The translations under genes and the position numbers were made by a program. 64,000 bases of DNA, from NCBI GenBank assembly GCA_963727765.1, contig CAVSGZ010000013.1, forward strand, positions 558,001 to 622,000. Reading direction: 5' to 3'. How positions within the stretch are numbered: position 1 is the stretch's first letter; the number at the start of each line of letters is the position of its first letter. Source of the DNA: FEN-299 sp963727765 (GTDB taxonomy: Bacteria; Acidobacteriota; Vicinamibacteria; Vicinamibacterales; Fen-181). Below the pieces are notes generated by a model. It was not told the DNA's origin. It did not search any database and was given only the letters and a program-made list of their open reading frames with translations. Below are positions 9,547 to 16,845 of the stretch, in pieces.

Positions 9547-9554
9547 TCTCCCCC

Positions 9555-11093
9555 GTGGACCATGCTGCCGCGGAATCCAGGGGTCGCGCCTTCACGCGGC
9601 TGTTCGATCACGTCCGGATCGGCGCGTTCGTCGGAATCCTCTCCGACAGGGGCGATCGCACGCTCGCCGCCAACGCGCAGCTCAGATTGATCTTCGGCTA
9701 CCCGATCGAGACCGGTGATGCCGCGATCCTGCCGTTCGGCGCCGATCGGTTCATCGATCCGCTGGCGCGGCCGAACCTCATCGAGCGGCTTGGGCGCGAC
9801 GGGTCGGTCGCCGACTTCCTGGTCCGCATCCGCCGCGTGGACTTCACGCCGATTTGGGTGGAGGTCACCGGCTGGGCGGAAGCCTCGGCCGACGGCGGCG
9901 TGCGCCTGGAGGCCCTGGTCCGCGACGTCAGCGACCGCAAGAAGCTCGACGATCAGACGCGGGACCTCTACCACCAACTGCTGCAAGCCGAGAAGCTCGC
10001 CTCGCTCGGCCAGACAATCTCGGGGATCGCGCACGAGCTCAACAACCCCCTGGCGACGATCCTGACCTGGGCCGATCGGCTCTCGCACCGGCAGGTCGAC
10101 GACCAGACACGCCGCGGCCTCGACGTCATCCTCTCTGAAGCCGAGCGCTCCGCCCGCATCGTCCGCAACCTGCTGACCTTCGCGCGCAAGCGCCACACGA
10201 CGCGCACGATGGTCGACGTCAACCAGGTCGTCGAGGAGACACTGACGCTGCGCGCCTACGAGCAGCGGGTGACCAACATCAACGTCATCCGCGCGCTGGC
10301 GGCCGGCCTGCCTCAGGTGTTTGCCGACCCGCACCAGCTGCAGCAGGTGCTGCTCAACCTGGTGATCAACGCCGAGCAGGCGATGCTGTCGGCCCACGGG
10401 CACGGCACCCTCGTCGTGCGCACGTGGCACGACGGCACGAACGACCAGGTAGTGCTCGAGGTGAACGACGACGGGCCCGGGATCCCGGAGGAGGCGCGGA
10501 CGAAGATCTTCGATCCCTTCTTCACGACGAAGGAGGTCGGCAAGGGCACCGGCCTGGGACTAACCGTGGCCTACGCGATCGTCCAGGAGCACGGCGGGCG
10601 GCTGTGGATCGGGACACCGGAGGGCGGGGGCGCCGGAGCGTCGTTCTTCGTGGCGCTGCCGACCGGAGACGCCAGCACGGTGCGCGCGCCGCAGCCGCCG
10701 CCCGAGGAGATCGCGAAGGACCTGCCGCGCGGCGCGTCGGTGCTGCTCGTCGAGGACGAGCCGGCGCTGGCCCAGGCCGTCGGCGAAGGCCTCGCCGACG
10801 CCGGCTTCATCGTCGATCACGCAAGCGACGGCGAGGAGGCCCTGGCTCTTGCGGGAGCCAGGACCTACGACTTGATCGTGTGCGATTTGAAGATGCCGCG
10901 GGTCGACGGGATGCAGTTCTACCGGACCATCGCCGCGACCAAACCCGCGCTGGCGCGCCGGGTCATCTTCGTGACCGGCGACGTGGTCGGGACCGACGCG
11001 GAGCGGTTCCTCGAGGAAACCGGCTGCCGCTGGCTCGCCAAGCCGTTCAGGCTTGCCGACTTGCTGCGGGCCGCGCGCGAAGTCCTCGGATAG
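9555..11093 (+). CDS. PAS sensor hybrid histidine kinase with C-terminal receiver
   Basis: 512 aa, apparently soluble. A PAS-like domain (about 12-125) is followed by HisKA with phosphoacceptor histidine in ISGIAHELNNPLATIL, an HATPase domain (VLLNLVINAEQAM, DDGPGIPEE, GKGTGLGLTVAYAIV) and a C-terminal receiver (VLLVEDEPALAQAV; phospho-Asp in DLIVCDLKMPRVDG; switch Thr in FVTGDVV; Lys in WLAKPF). The HELNN box puts it in the NtrB-like class. Start is GTG 9555, eight nt after the microprotein stop, so it may be co-expressed with copA. Its 3' end overlaps the minus-strand sigma factor gene by 175 nt. Signal and partner are unknown; the NtrC-type activator at 12674 is the nearest stand-alone regulator. 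Confidence 0.9.
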   Translation: MDHAAAESRGRAFTRLFDHVRIGAFVGILSDRGDRTLAANAQLRLIFGYPIETGDAAILPFGADRFIDPLARPNLIERLGRDGSVADFLVRIRRVDFTPIWVEVTGWAEASADGGVRLEALVRDVSDRKKLDDQTRDLYHQLLQAEKLASLGQTISGIAHELNNPLATILTWADRLSHRQVDDQTRRGLDVILSEAERSARIVRNLLTFARKRHTTRTMVDVNQVVEETLTLRAYEQRVTNINVIRALAAGLPQVFADPHQLQQVLLNLVINAEQAMLSAHGHGTLVVRTWHDGTNDQVVLEVNDDGPGIPEEARTKIFDPFFTTKEVGKGTGLGLTVAYAIVQEHGGRLWIGTPEGGGAGASFFVALPTGDASTVRAPQPPPEEIAKDLPRGASVLLVEDEPALAQAVGEGLADAGFIVDHASDGEEALALAGARTYDLIVCDLKMPRVDGMQFYRTIAATKPALARRVIFVTGDVVGTDAERFLEETGCRWLAKPFRLADLLRAAREVLG

Positions 11094-11977
11094 GACAACA
11101 GCGTCCCGCCGGCCGGGAGCCGCGACGCCGGCGCCCCCGGCAGCGTGGCCCTGGCCTGCACCGGTCGCGCGAACGGGAGCACGGGCCGCGCCGAGAGCGG
11201 CACGCGCGGCGTGAAGGCGGTGATGACCGGCGGCTGCTTGACGGCACCCGTCGCCCGCGCCGTCTGCGCCGACGGTTCGAGGGCGGCGCGCAGGCGCTGG
11301 ATGGCGCGGGCGTGCAGCTGCGACACGCGCGATTCGTTCACGCCCAGCTCGGCGCCGATTTCCTTCATCGTGACATCGCCGAAATAGTAGAGGCTCACCA
11401 GGCGGCGCTCGCGCGCGGGCAGCGTGGCCATCGCGCTGCGAATGCGTTCCTTCTCCTCGGTGCGCTCGTAGGCAGAGTCGGGGGAAGCGGGCTCCGACGG
11501 GACGAGGACCGCCGGCAGCGAGGACTCGTCGAGACGGTCGGCGCTGGCCAGCGGCGACGTGGATTCGATCGTGTGGATCCGAACGATGGTGCGGCCCAGG
11601 CGCTTCTCGTCGGAGCCGACCTTGGCGGCCAGGTCGGCGATGGACGGCTCGTGGCCCAGCTCGCGGCGCAGTGTTTCGCGCGCGGCTTCGAGCTCGCGGC
11701 GGACACGGCGCACGCCGCGCGGCCACGCCTCGCGGCGCAGCGCGTCGATCATCGCCCCGCGCACGCGGCGCTCGGCAAAGGTCTCGAACTTGATGCCGCG
11801 CCCCTCGTCGAAGCGGTGAGCGGCGTCGATGAGACCCATGACCCCGTCCTGCACCAGGTCCCCGATGTCAATCGAGTGCGGCATCGAGGCCGCAAGGCGA
11901 CGTGCGAGGGCTTCGACAAACGGCAGCCCGGCAACGACGCGGCGACTTTCGTGGGAGGGAATCGCTTGGGCCCGCAT
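10919..11977 (-). CDS. FliA/sigma-28 family RNA polymerase sigma factor with long C-terminal tail
   Basis: 352 aa. Region 2 covers about residues 20-90 (IDIGDLVQDGVMGLIDAAHRF, then RRVRGAMIDALR), region 3 about 95-165, and region 4 about 185-240 (LPARERRLVSLYYFGDVTMK, ending SRVSQLHARAIQRL). The order and the RRVRGAMIDALR helix are typical of FliA/WhiG factors, usually about 240-260 aa. Here some 110 extra Pro/Ala/Arg/Ser-rich residues follow, encoded partly antisense to the hybrid kinase gene; the true end could be earlier if a base error hides a stop. ATG 11977 has AAGGAG eight nt upstream. A sigma-54-type promoter and palindromic upstream sites precede it. No flagellar gene is present, so the regulon is unknown. 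Confidence 0.85.
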   Translation of the reverse strand: MRAQAIPSHESRRVVAGLPFVEALARRLAASMPHSIDIGDLVQDGVMGLIDAAHRFDEGRGIKFETFAERRVRGAMIDALRREAWPRGVRRVRRELEAARETLRRELGHEPSIADLAAKVGSDEKRLGRTIVRIHTIESTSPLASADRLDESSLPAVLVPSEPASPDSAYERTEEKERIRSAMATLPARERRLVSLYYFGDVTMKEIGAELGVNESRVSQLHARAIQRLRAALEPSAQTARATGAVKQPPVITAFTPRVPLSARPVLPFARPVQARATLPGAPASRLPAGGTLLSYPRTSRAARSKSASLNGLASQRQPVSSRNRSASVPTTSPVTKMTRRASAGLVAAMVR

Positions 11978-12037
11978 CTTCGTTTCTCCTTGGCGACGTG
12001 TTTGCGCCAACCTGTTGTCTGACGAGCCCAACCAATC

Positions 12038-12052
12038 GCAACGTCAATGCCA
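12038..12052 (-). promoter_or_regulatory. sigma-54 (-24/-12) promoter of the FliA-type sigma gene
   Basis: Read on the minus strand the site is TGGCA-N6-TTGC, which is the exact spacing of the sigma-54 consensus (TGGCAC-N5-TTGC), with both invariant GG and GC doublets. The start would fall near 12027, giving a leader of about 50 nt before ATG 11977. A sigma-54 activator gene lies 620 nt away. This 15-bp match is a prediction from pattern only. Confidence 0.6.
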
Positions 12053-12185
12053 GAACTGGACACTTGGCAAGATTGTCTCTTCGGCTGCAGCTGTTGTGCC
12101 GTCAAACGTCTGATTTTATTGTGTTTAGCAGAACACTAAAGGGCTGGCTCTTGCGTGGCTGGAGCTGTCTAGGCAGGCAATTCGA

Positions 12186-12201
12186 TGTCAAAATTTTGAC
12201 A
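12186..12201. promoter_or_regulatory. perfect 16-bp palindrome TGTCAAAATTTTGACA, candidate activator site
   Basis: A perfect inverted repeat about 165 bp upstream of the predicted sigma-54 start, the usual distance for an enhancer-binding site. A second, imperfect copy (TGTCAAAACCGTGACG) follows at 12218, offset by 32 bp, about three helical turns, so both would face the same side of DNA. Confidence 0.6.
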
Positions 12202-12217
12202 AACTAACGATTCTTGC

Positions 12218-12233
12218 TGTCAAAACCGTGACG
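12218..12233. promoter_or_regulatory. second TGTCAAAA...GTGAC site
   Basis: The left half TGTCAAAA is identical to the perfect palindrome at 12186 and the right half GTGAC is one step degenerate. A third half-site TGTCAAAA lies at 12649-12656, 17 nt before the start of the NtrC-type gene, where it could serve autoregulation. Between 11978 and 12311 I see no gene; the stretch is AT-richer than its surroundings and holds only these sites and the promoter. Confidence 0.5.
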
Positions 12234-12311
12234 ACCAGTTGAGGAAATGGCTCTTTCCGGCACACCGCAATGCCGGTCGTTGTGGCGGTTGCGCAGGGCG
12301 CGCACCGGTGT

Positions 12312-12539
12312 TCAGCTGCCGGGCGGCAGGTCGTCGATCTGTGCCCGAATCTGCTTGGCCGTGCCCATCGCTTCGAGGGCGGCGGCAACGACCTGCGCCG
12401 CGCGCGATCGGTTCTTGTCCCCATCGCACTTGGCTTCGAGCAGTTCGGCGTGGGAGAGGATGACGCCGAGCTCGTTGTTCAGCCTGTGGAACAACTCGCT
12501 CAGGTCCTGGTGAACGCTTCGATCGGCGGCTGCTGCCAC
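12312..12539 (-). CDS. 75-aa stand-alone DHp (HisKA-like) protein
   Basis: GTG 12539 is preceded by GGAAGG at good spacing. Residues 11-70 look like the dimerisation helix pair of an NtrB-type kinase: LFHRLNNELGVILSHAELL matches the H-x-x-N-N box with His18 as candidate phosphoacceptor, followed by a second helix (AAQVVAAALEAMGTAKQI). There is no sensor domain and no ATPase domain. It could act as a phosphotransfer or decoy partner for receivers, or as a kinase antagonist; that is inference. It is divergent from the NtrC-type regulator (134 nt between starts) and upstream of the sigma factor gene in the same direction. Confidence 0.6.
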   Translation of the reverse strand: MAAAADRSVHQDLSELFHRLNNELGVILSHAELLEAKCDGDKNRSRAAQVVAAALEAMGTAKQIRAQIDDLPPGS

Positions 12540-12673
12540 GGCTTCCTTCCGCGAGGCGAGAGAAACGAGTTCGCCCTGTCTATCGGCCGCATCCGGGGGA
12601 GACTGTAGAAAGTTGGTCCCGATCGGTCTTCTCTCGGCTGGCGACCTGTGTCAAAATGTTGGCGCCCAACTAA

Positions 12674-14062
12674 ATGTCTGATACCGCTAAACATCTGCTC
12701 ATCGTCGAAGACGAGGCGCCGCTGCGCGAGGTGGTGGCCGAGCGGCTGGCGGACCGCGGCTACTTCGTGGTCGAAGCCGCCAACGGCGAAGAGGCCATCG
12801 AGCGGCTGGCCGAGTTCGCCTTCGATGTCGTCATCACGGATCTCCGCCTGCCCGGCGTCGATGGCAGCAAGGTGCTCGAGGCCGCGATTGCGCGATACCC
12901 CGACATTATCGGCATCGTGGTCACCGGATACGGCACGGTGAAGGATGCGGTCGAGGCGATCAAGCGCGGCGCCACGGATTTCGTCACCAAGCCGTTCCAG
13001 TTCGACGAGCTGCTCCACGCACTCGAGTCGGCGCTCGAGCAGCGGCGGCTGCGGTCCGAGAACGCCTACCTCAGGTCGCAGCTCGAACGCCGCTACAGCT
13101 TCACCGGGATCGTCGGCCGCAGCGGGCCGATGCGCGATCTCTTCCAGCTGCTCGAGACCGTGTCGGTGACCAACAGCACGATCCTCGTCACCGGCGAGAC
13201 AGGCACGGGCAAGGAGCTGGTGGCCCGCGCGATTCACCACAACAGCCTGCGGCGAAGCGGCCCGTTCGTGGCGCTCAACTGCAGCGCGATTCCCGAGACG
13301 CTGCTGGAGGCCGAGTTGTTCGGCCACGTGCGCGGCGCCTTCACCGGCGCCGTCGGCACGCGCGTCGGGCGGTTCGAGCAGGCGCACAAGGGCACGCTGC
13401 TGCTCGACGAAGTGGGGACGATGGGCGGGCCGCTGCAGATGAAGCTGCTGCGGGCGCTGCAGGAGCGCGAGGTGGAACGCATCGGCGACTCGCGGCCGAT
13501 CAAGGTGGACGTGCGCGTGATCGCGGCCACCAACAGCGACCTCGCCCGGCTTGTCGCCGAGGGTCGGTTCCGCGAAGACCTCTACTACCGCCTCAACGTC
13601 ATTCCCGTGAGGCTGCCGCCGCTTCGCGATCGACGCGAGGATATCCCGCTGCTCGTGCAGCACTTTCTCGATCGGTTCTGCCGCGAGTTCGCGCCGCCGC
13701 GGCCGCCGATGACCGTGTCGCAGCAGGCCATGCGCCGGCTGATGGCCTACTCGTGGCCCGGCAACGTGCGGCAGCTCGAGAACGCGCTCGAGCGCGCCGT
13801 CGCGCTCGGGGCCGGGCGCCCGCAGATCGAGCTCGTGGACCTCCCGCCGGACGTGCAGGAGCTGGGGCCCTCGCCTGCCTCCTCGGGGTTCGGGCTGCCC
13901 GAGGGCGGGATCGACCTGCAGGAGTACGTCTCGAACATCGAGCGCGCGCTGATCCACCAGTCGCTCGAGCGCGCTGGCGGCAACAAGGGGCGCGCGGCGC
14001 AGCTGCTCAACCTGAAGCGCACGACGCTCGTCGAGAAGCTGAAGCGTCTAGACCGGGAGTGA
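12674..14062 (+). CDS. NtrC-family sigma-54-dependent response regulator
   Basis: 462-aa enhancer-binding protein. The receiver (1-120) has the acidic pocket IVEDEA, phospho-Asp in DVVITDLRLPG, Thr in VVTGYGT and Lys in VTKPF. The AAA+ domain (about 140-380) has Walker A GETGTGKE, the sigma-54 contact loop GAFTGA near residue 221, Walker B LLLDEVG and an arginine finger region REDLYYRLNV. The C-terminus is a Fis-type helix-turn-helix (GGNKGRAAQLLNLKRTTLVE). It should activate sigma-54 promoters when phosphorylated; the palindromes at 12186 and 12218 and the promoter at 12038 are obvious candidate targets. Its kinase is probably the hybrid kinase at 9555 or one elsewhere. Confidence 0.93.
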   Translation: MSDTAKHLLIVEDEAPLREVVAERLADRGYFVVEAANGEEAIERLAEFAFDVVITDLRLPGVDGSKVLEAAIARYPDIIGIVVTGYGTVKDAVEAIKRGATDFVTKPFQFDELLHALESALEQRRLRSENAYLRSQLERRYSFTGIVGRSGPMRDLFQLLETVSVTNSTILVTGETGTGKELVARAIHHNSLRRSGPFVALNCSAIPETLLEAELFGHVRGAFTGAVGTRVGRFEQAHKGTLLLDEVGTMGGPLQMKLLRALQEREVERIGDSRPIKVDVRVIAATNSDLARLVAEGRFREDLYYRLNVIPVRLPPLRDRREDIPLLVQHFLDRFCREFAPPRPPMTVSQQAMRRLMAYSWPGNVRQLENALERAVALGAGRPQIELVDLPPDVQELGPSPASSGFGLPEGGIDLQEYVSNIERALIHQSLERAGGNKGRAAQLLNLKRTTLVEKLKRLDRE

Positions 14063-14066
14063 CCGC

Positions 14067-14855
14067 ATGCCGCCTCGTTTCACGTTCTGGACGATCATCC
14101 TCGACGGGCAGCCGACCGCCTTTCGCGCAGCCGAACGAGAGGAGCTGCTGCCCACGCTGAAACAGCTGCAGGCGAAGAACCCCGCAGCGGTCCTGAAGTG
14201 GTTTGCGCGCGGGCGGGTGTGGGAGTCGCCCGAGGAGGCGCGGCGCGTGCGCACCGAGGCGGAGACCTCGGCCCGCGAGGCGTTCCTCAAGGAGCGCCGG
14301 GCACGCGAGTGGCGGCCCGGGGGCGAGCACCGCGATCCCCGCGACAAGTTCAAGAAGGAGACGTTCCAGGCGAGGAAGCGGCGGGAGAAGAAGGCGGCGA
14401 ACCTCGCGCACGCCCCGCGGCCAGACGAGGGCGCGGGGCAGGGCGGTGTCAGGCCCAAGGGACCAGGCCAGGGCGCGCCTCGTAGCGATCGCCCGCGGCC
14501 CGGTGGCTGGAACCGCGAAGGCAGCCGCCCGCCGCGACGGGATTCAGGCGGCGCCACGGGCGGATTCCGCCCACAGGGTCGGGGACCGGATGGCCCTGGC
14601 CGCAGTCGTCCCCGCAATAAACCGTGGGGCGGGGGCGACCGCGAACGCCGGCCCGATCGTCCGCCGCGTGAAGAGCGGCGACCGGCACCGCAGACGCCGC
14701 CGCAGGAACAAGCGCCAAAGCCCGTGGCGCCCGTCGAGCGCGTGGTGCCGCCAGTGGTTCAACCCGCCGCGTCCGAGCGAATCGTACCGCCGTTCGAGCC
14801 CGGCCCTCCGGCCCCGGCACACAAGACGAGGATGCCGCGTCTCAGGAAGCCGTAG
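14067..14855 (+). CDS. unrecognised basic protein with Arg/Gly/Pro-rich disordered tail
   Basis: 262 aa, start ATG 14067 four nt after the NtrC-type gene, so probably coupled to it. Residues 1-75 form an apparent small folded domain (FTFWTIILDGQPTAFRA, then AVLKWFARGRVWESPEEARR). A lysine/arginine-rich helix follows (KFKKETFQARKRREKKAAN), and from about 110 to the end the chain is low complexity, rich in Arg, Gly and Pro with RG repeats. This is the composition of RNA-binding or condensate-forming tails. I do not recognise a family and assign no function. The reading frame shows normal high-GC third positions, which supports a real gene. Confidence 0.6.
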   Translation: MPPRFTFWTIILDGQPTAFRAAEREELLPTLKQLQAKNPAAVLKWFARGRVWESPEEARRVRTEAETSAREAFLKERRAREWRPGGEHRDPRDKFKKETFQARKRREKKAANLAHAPRPDEGAGQGGVRPKGPGQGAPRSDRPRPGGWNREGSRPPRRDSGGATGGFRPQGRGPDGPGRSRPRNKPWGGGDRERRPDRPPREERRPAPQTPPQEQAPKPVAPVERVVPPVVQPAASERIVPPFEPGPPAPAHKTRMPRLRKP

Positions 14856-14860
14856 GCGAG

Positions 14861-14925
14861 CGGACTACTCAGCGAAGGACCCGATCCCTCGGCGAAGGCT
14901 CCGATTCCTCAGCGTCAGTTCCGAT
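14861..14925 (+). repeat. 20-nt intergenic repeat array R1 (three units)
   Basis: About three tandem units of a degenerate 20-nt repeat, typified by CCGATTCCTCAGCGTCAGTT. The array begins just after the stop of the RG-rich protein and its last partial unit CCGATT runs directly into the ATG of the next gene. Same family as arrays at 17914, 18513 and 32916. Confidence 0.75.
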
Positions 14926-14926
14926 T

Positions 14927-15277
14927 ATGTTGTTCCACGTCGTCCTCTTTCGTCCCCGCACCGACCTGGGCGCCGCCGACCGGGCCAGTCTCGTGGAAGC
15001 GCTGGAGGCGGCCCTGCAGCAAGTTCCGTCCATCAGGCGCTTTCACGTCGGGCGCCGCGTGACGCACGGCGCCGGGTACGAGTCTGCCGTGCCGGCGCCG
15101 CTCGATTACGCGGCCATCATCGAGTTCGACGACCTGCCCGCGCTCCAGGCGTATCTCGGCCATCCGGCGCACGTGGCGCTCGGCCAGCGCTTCATGCGCT
15201 CGCTGGAAGCGTCGGCCATCTTCGATTACCAGATGCAGGACGTGGAGGAACTCCGTCGGCTCGCGCAGTCGGAGTGA
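14927..15277 (+). CDS. Dabb (stress-responsive A/B barrel) family protein
   Basis: 116-aa single-domain dimeric alpha-beta barrel protein. MLFHVVLFRPR at the start, RRFHVGRR in the middle and AIIEFDDLPALQAYLGHPAH near the end match the Dabb family (stress-responsive A/B barrel). Members range from stress proteins to small enzymes, so the reaction is not predictable. The ATG is fused to the end of repeat array R1, leaving no ordinary ribosome binding site, so translation of this start is uncertain. Confidence 0.75.
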   Translation: MLFHVVLFRPRTDLGAADRASLVEALEAALQQVPSIRRFHVGRRVTHGAGYESAVPAPLDYAAIIEFDDLPALQAYLGHPAHVALGQRFMRSLEASAIFDYQMQDVEELRRLAQSE

Positions 15278-15290
15278 TCGGGGGACTTCC

Positions 15291-15542
15291 CTACCTGTCG
15301 TCGTGATTCTGGGCCCGCGCCACGGCGATGTCGATCGCCTCCAGGTTCGGGGCCGGCCGGGTCTTGCCCGCCGTGCCGTCGGCGCGCGCCGAGGCCGAAC
15401 TCACCGTCCCCCATCCGCGCCAGCCGCACGCATGGCAGCGGTGGAGCCTCCGGTGGGTGAAGCCCTTGCGCATGCGCTCCCAGAAGTTCCGGCTTCGGGA
15501 TCGGTGGATTCTCGGAGAGCCGCATTTCGGACAAGTGAGCAC
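15291..15542 (-). CDS. small zinc-ribbon protein
   Basis: 83 aa with GTG start. Two CxxC knuckles, CPKCGS near the N-terminus and CHACGW about 32 residues later, enclose a basic segment (SRSRNFWERMRKGFTHRRLH), giving a classic zinc ribbon. The C-terminal half is polar and probably disordered. No specific family recognised; nucleic-acid or protein binding is likely from the fold. It is last in a minus-strand run dusB-HAD-FmdB-this gene. Confidence 0.6.
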   Translation of the reverse strand: MLTCPKCGSPRIHRSRSRNFWERMRKGFTHRRLHRCHACGWRGWGTVSSASARADGTAGKTRPAPNLEAIDIAVARAQNHDDR

Positions 15543-15629
15543 GAAACCTACCCTCGCAAGACGGCGCCCTGCGCGCCCGTCGGCCCTGGACGACGTCGGA
15601 CCCGCTCGGGGGGAATCATAGCACTGGTG

Positions 15630-15989
15630 TCAGTCCGCCGGTCCATTGCCGGCCCCGTCATCGCCGGCCTCGCCGCCGCCACCCATCTCCTCTTCGATCG
15701 CCTGATCGAGATCCTCGCCGAAGTCCTCTCCCATCTCCCGCCCCATCTTCTTCATGAGGCGGGCGACGCTCCTGGGATCGTTCTCGTCGATGTCGCCCAT
15801 CGCCGACGGGTCGGCCAGCGACTCGAGGCGGGCGTCCTCGGACTTCGGTGATGCGAAGCGGGAGTAGAGTTTCTCGAGATCGGCGCCCCCGCACGCGCGG
15901 CAGCGCACCTCCGCGACCCGCGCTCTCGACAGGACGAGCGCCGTCGTCTTCATGTGGCAGCGTCGGCATTCGAACTCGTAGATCGGCAT
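15630..15989 (-). CDS. FmdB-family zinc ribbon protein
   Basis: 119 aa. The N-terminus MPIYEFECRRCHMK and CRACGG form the zinc ribbon of the FmdB/CxxC_CXXC_SSSS family; the middle and end are acidic (GREMGEDFGEDLDQAIEEEM) and followed by a Gly/Asp-rich tail. FmdB proteins are named from a putative regulator of formamidase genes but their role is not established. It begins 12 nt after the HAD gene. A second FmdB-type gene lies at 60593. Confidence 0.8.
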   Translation of the reverse strand: MPIYEFECRRCHMKTTALVLSRARVAEVRCRACGGADLEKLYSRFASPKSEDARLESLADPSAMGDIDENDPRSVARLMKKMGREMGEDFGEDLDQAIEEEMGGGGEAGDDGAGNGPAD

Positions 15990-16001
15990 GGCGCTTGGCT
16001 C

Positions 16002-16743
16002 TCAGGATCCGATGAAGCGCTTGATCCGCGCCAGCAGGCCGTCCCGGCCCGGCCCCGCCGCAGACAGCAGATCGAGACAGGCTCCAATGCCGGCCACCGG
16101 CTCGATGCCGAGCCGCTGCGCGTTGGGCGGGATGTCCGCGAAGTCGCCACCCCACACCAGGATCGCACGAGCCCTGGACTCGAGCTTGACGTCGAGGCAG
16201 TTCTCCGGCCGGTCGTCGACGACGATGTCGAGCGAGAGGGCGGCGGCGACCTTGCCGCGCGAGCCCTTGATGACGAAGACACTGGGAAGGTCGAACCCGT
16301 GGGCCACCAGCCACCGCTGCGTCTGAATCTGAGTCATGTCCCCGCCGCTCGACGGCCGCTGCGTGATGAAGATCACTTCCCACTGCCGCTCCACGGCCAG
16401 CGTCGCAAGGCGGGCCACGGCGCCTGGCTCGGTCTCGGGAAGCGACTCCCAGAAGTTCCTCGTGCTCCGCACCGTCTCCCAGAATCTCGTGCTGCTGGTG
16501 CCGGGTGAGCGCACGGAACCGCGCCGGCTCGACCAGGACCTCCTCCGCTGTCGGCTGGTCATCCGGGGCGGGAGCGCTCGCATCGGCCCCGGCCGCGTCG
16601 GACGGGCCCCGGGCCCCCTCTTGCTGCGCCGGCTCCGGCTTCTCCTTCGGCGCCTCTCCAAACAGGCGCACGGCAATCTCTGCGAGGGCAGAGTCGAGAT
16701 CGGCGATGACGCCATCGCAGTCGAACGCGATCCTGAGTGACAT
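16002..16743 (-). CDS. HAD-superfamily phosphatase, frameshifted
   Basis: HAD hydrolase with an N-terminal nucleophile motif FDCDGVIAD, motif II VIFITQRP and motif III DIVVDDRPENCLDV; the arrangement resembles 5'-nucleotidase-type HADs. The frame breaks near 16483: the coding strand reads HEI-LGDGAE, where removing one C restores HEIWETVRSTRNFWES and joins the two halves. With that base removed the product is 246 aa. An Ala/Pro/Glu-rich insert (about residues 33-65) separates motif I from the rest. Start ATG 16743 has AGGA about 7 nt upstream. Substrate unknown. The shift is probably a sequence error. Confidence 0.65.
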
Positions 16744-16845
16744 GGAAAGTCCTGGGTTGGCCCGGTCCGCGGCCCGACACGCCGTGCCATGATAGCACCG
16801 CCGTCGGCGACGGCCGAAGCGCGGGTTCCGTGGCGGACGGGCTGG

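Noticed and set aside
9542..9547. TATAAT before the hybrid kinase taken as a promoter
   Set aside because: It overlaps the microprotein stop codon and no -35 element is found at 16-18 nt; not enough to list as a feature.
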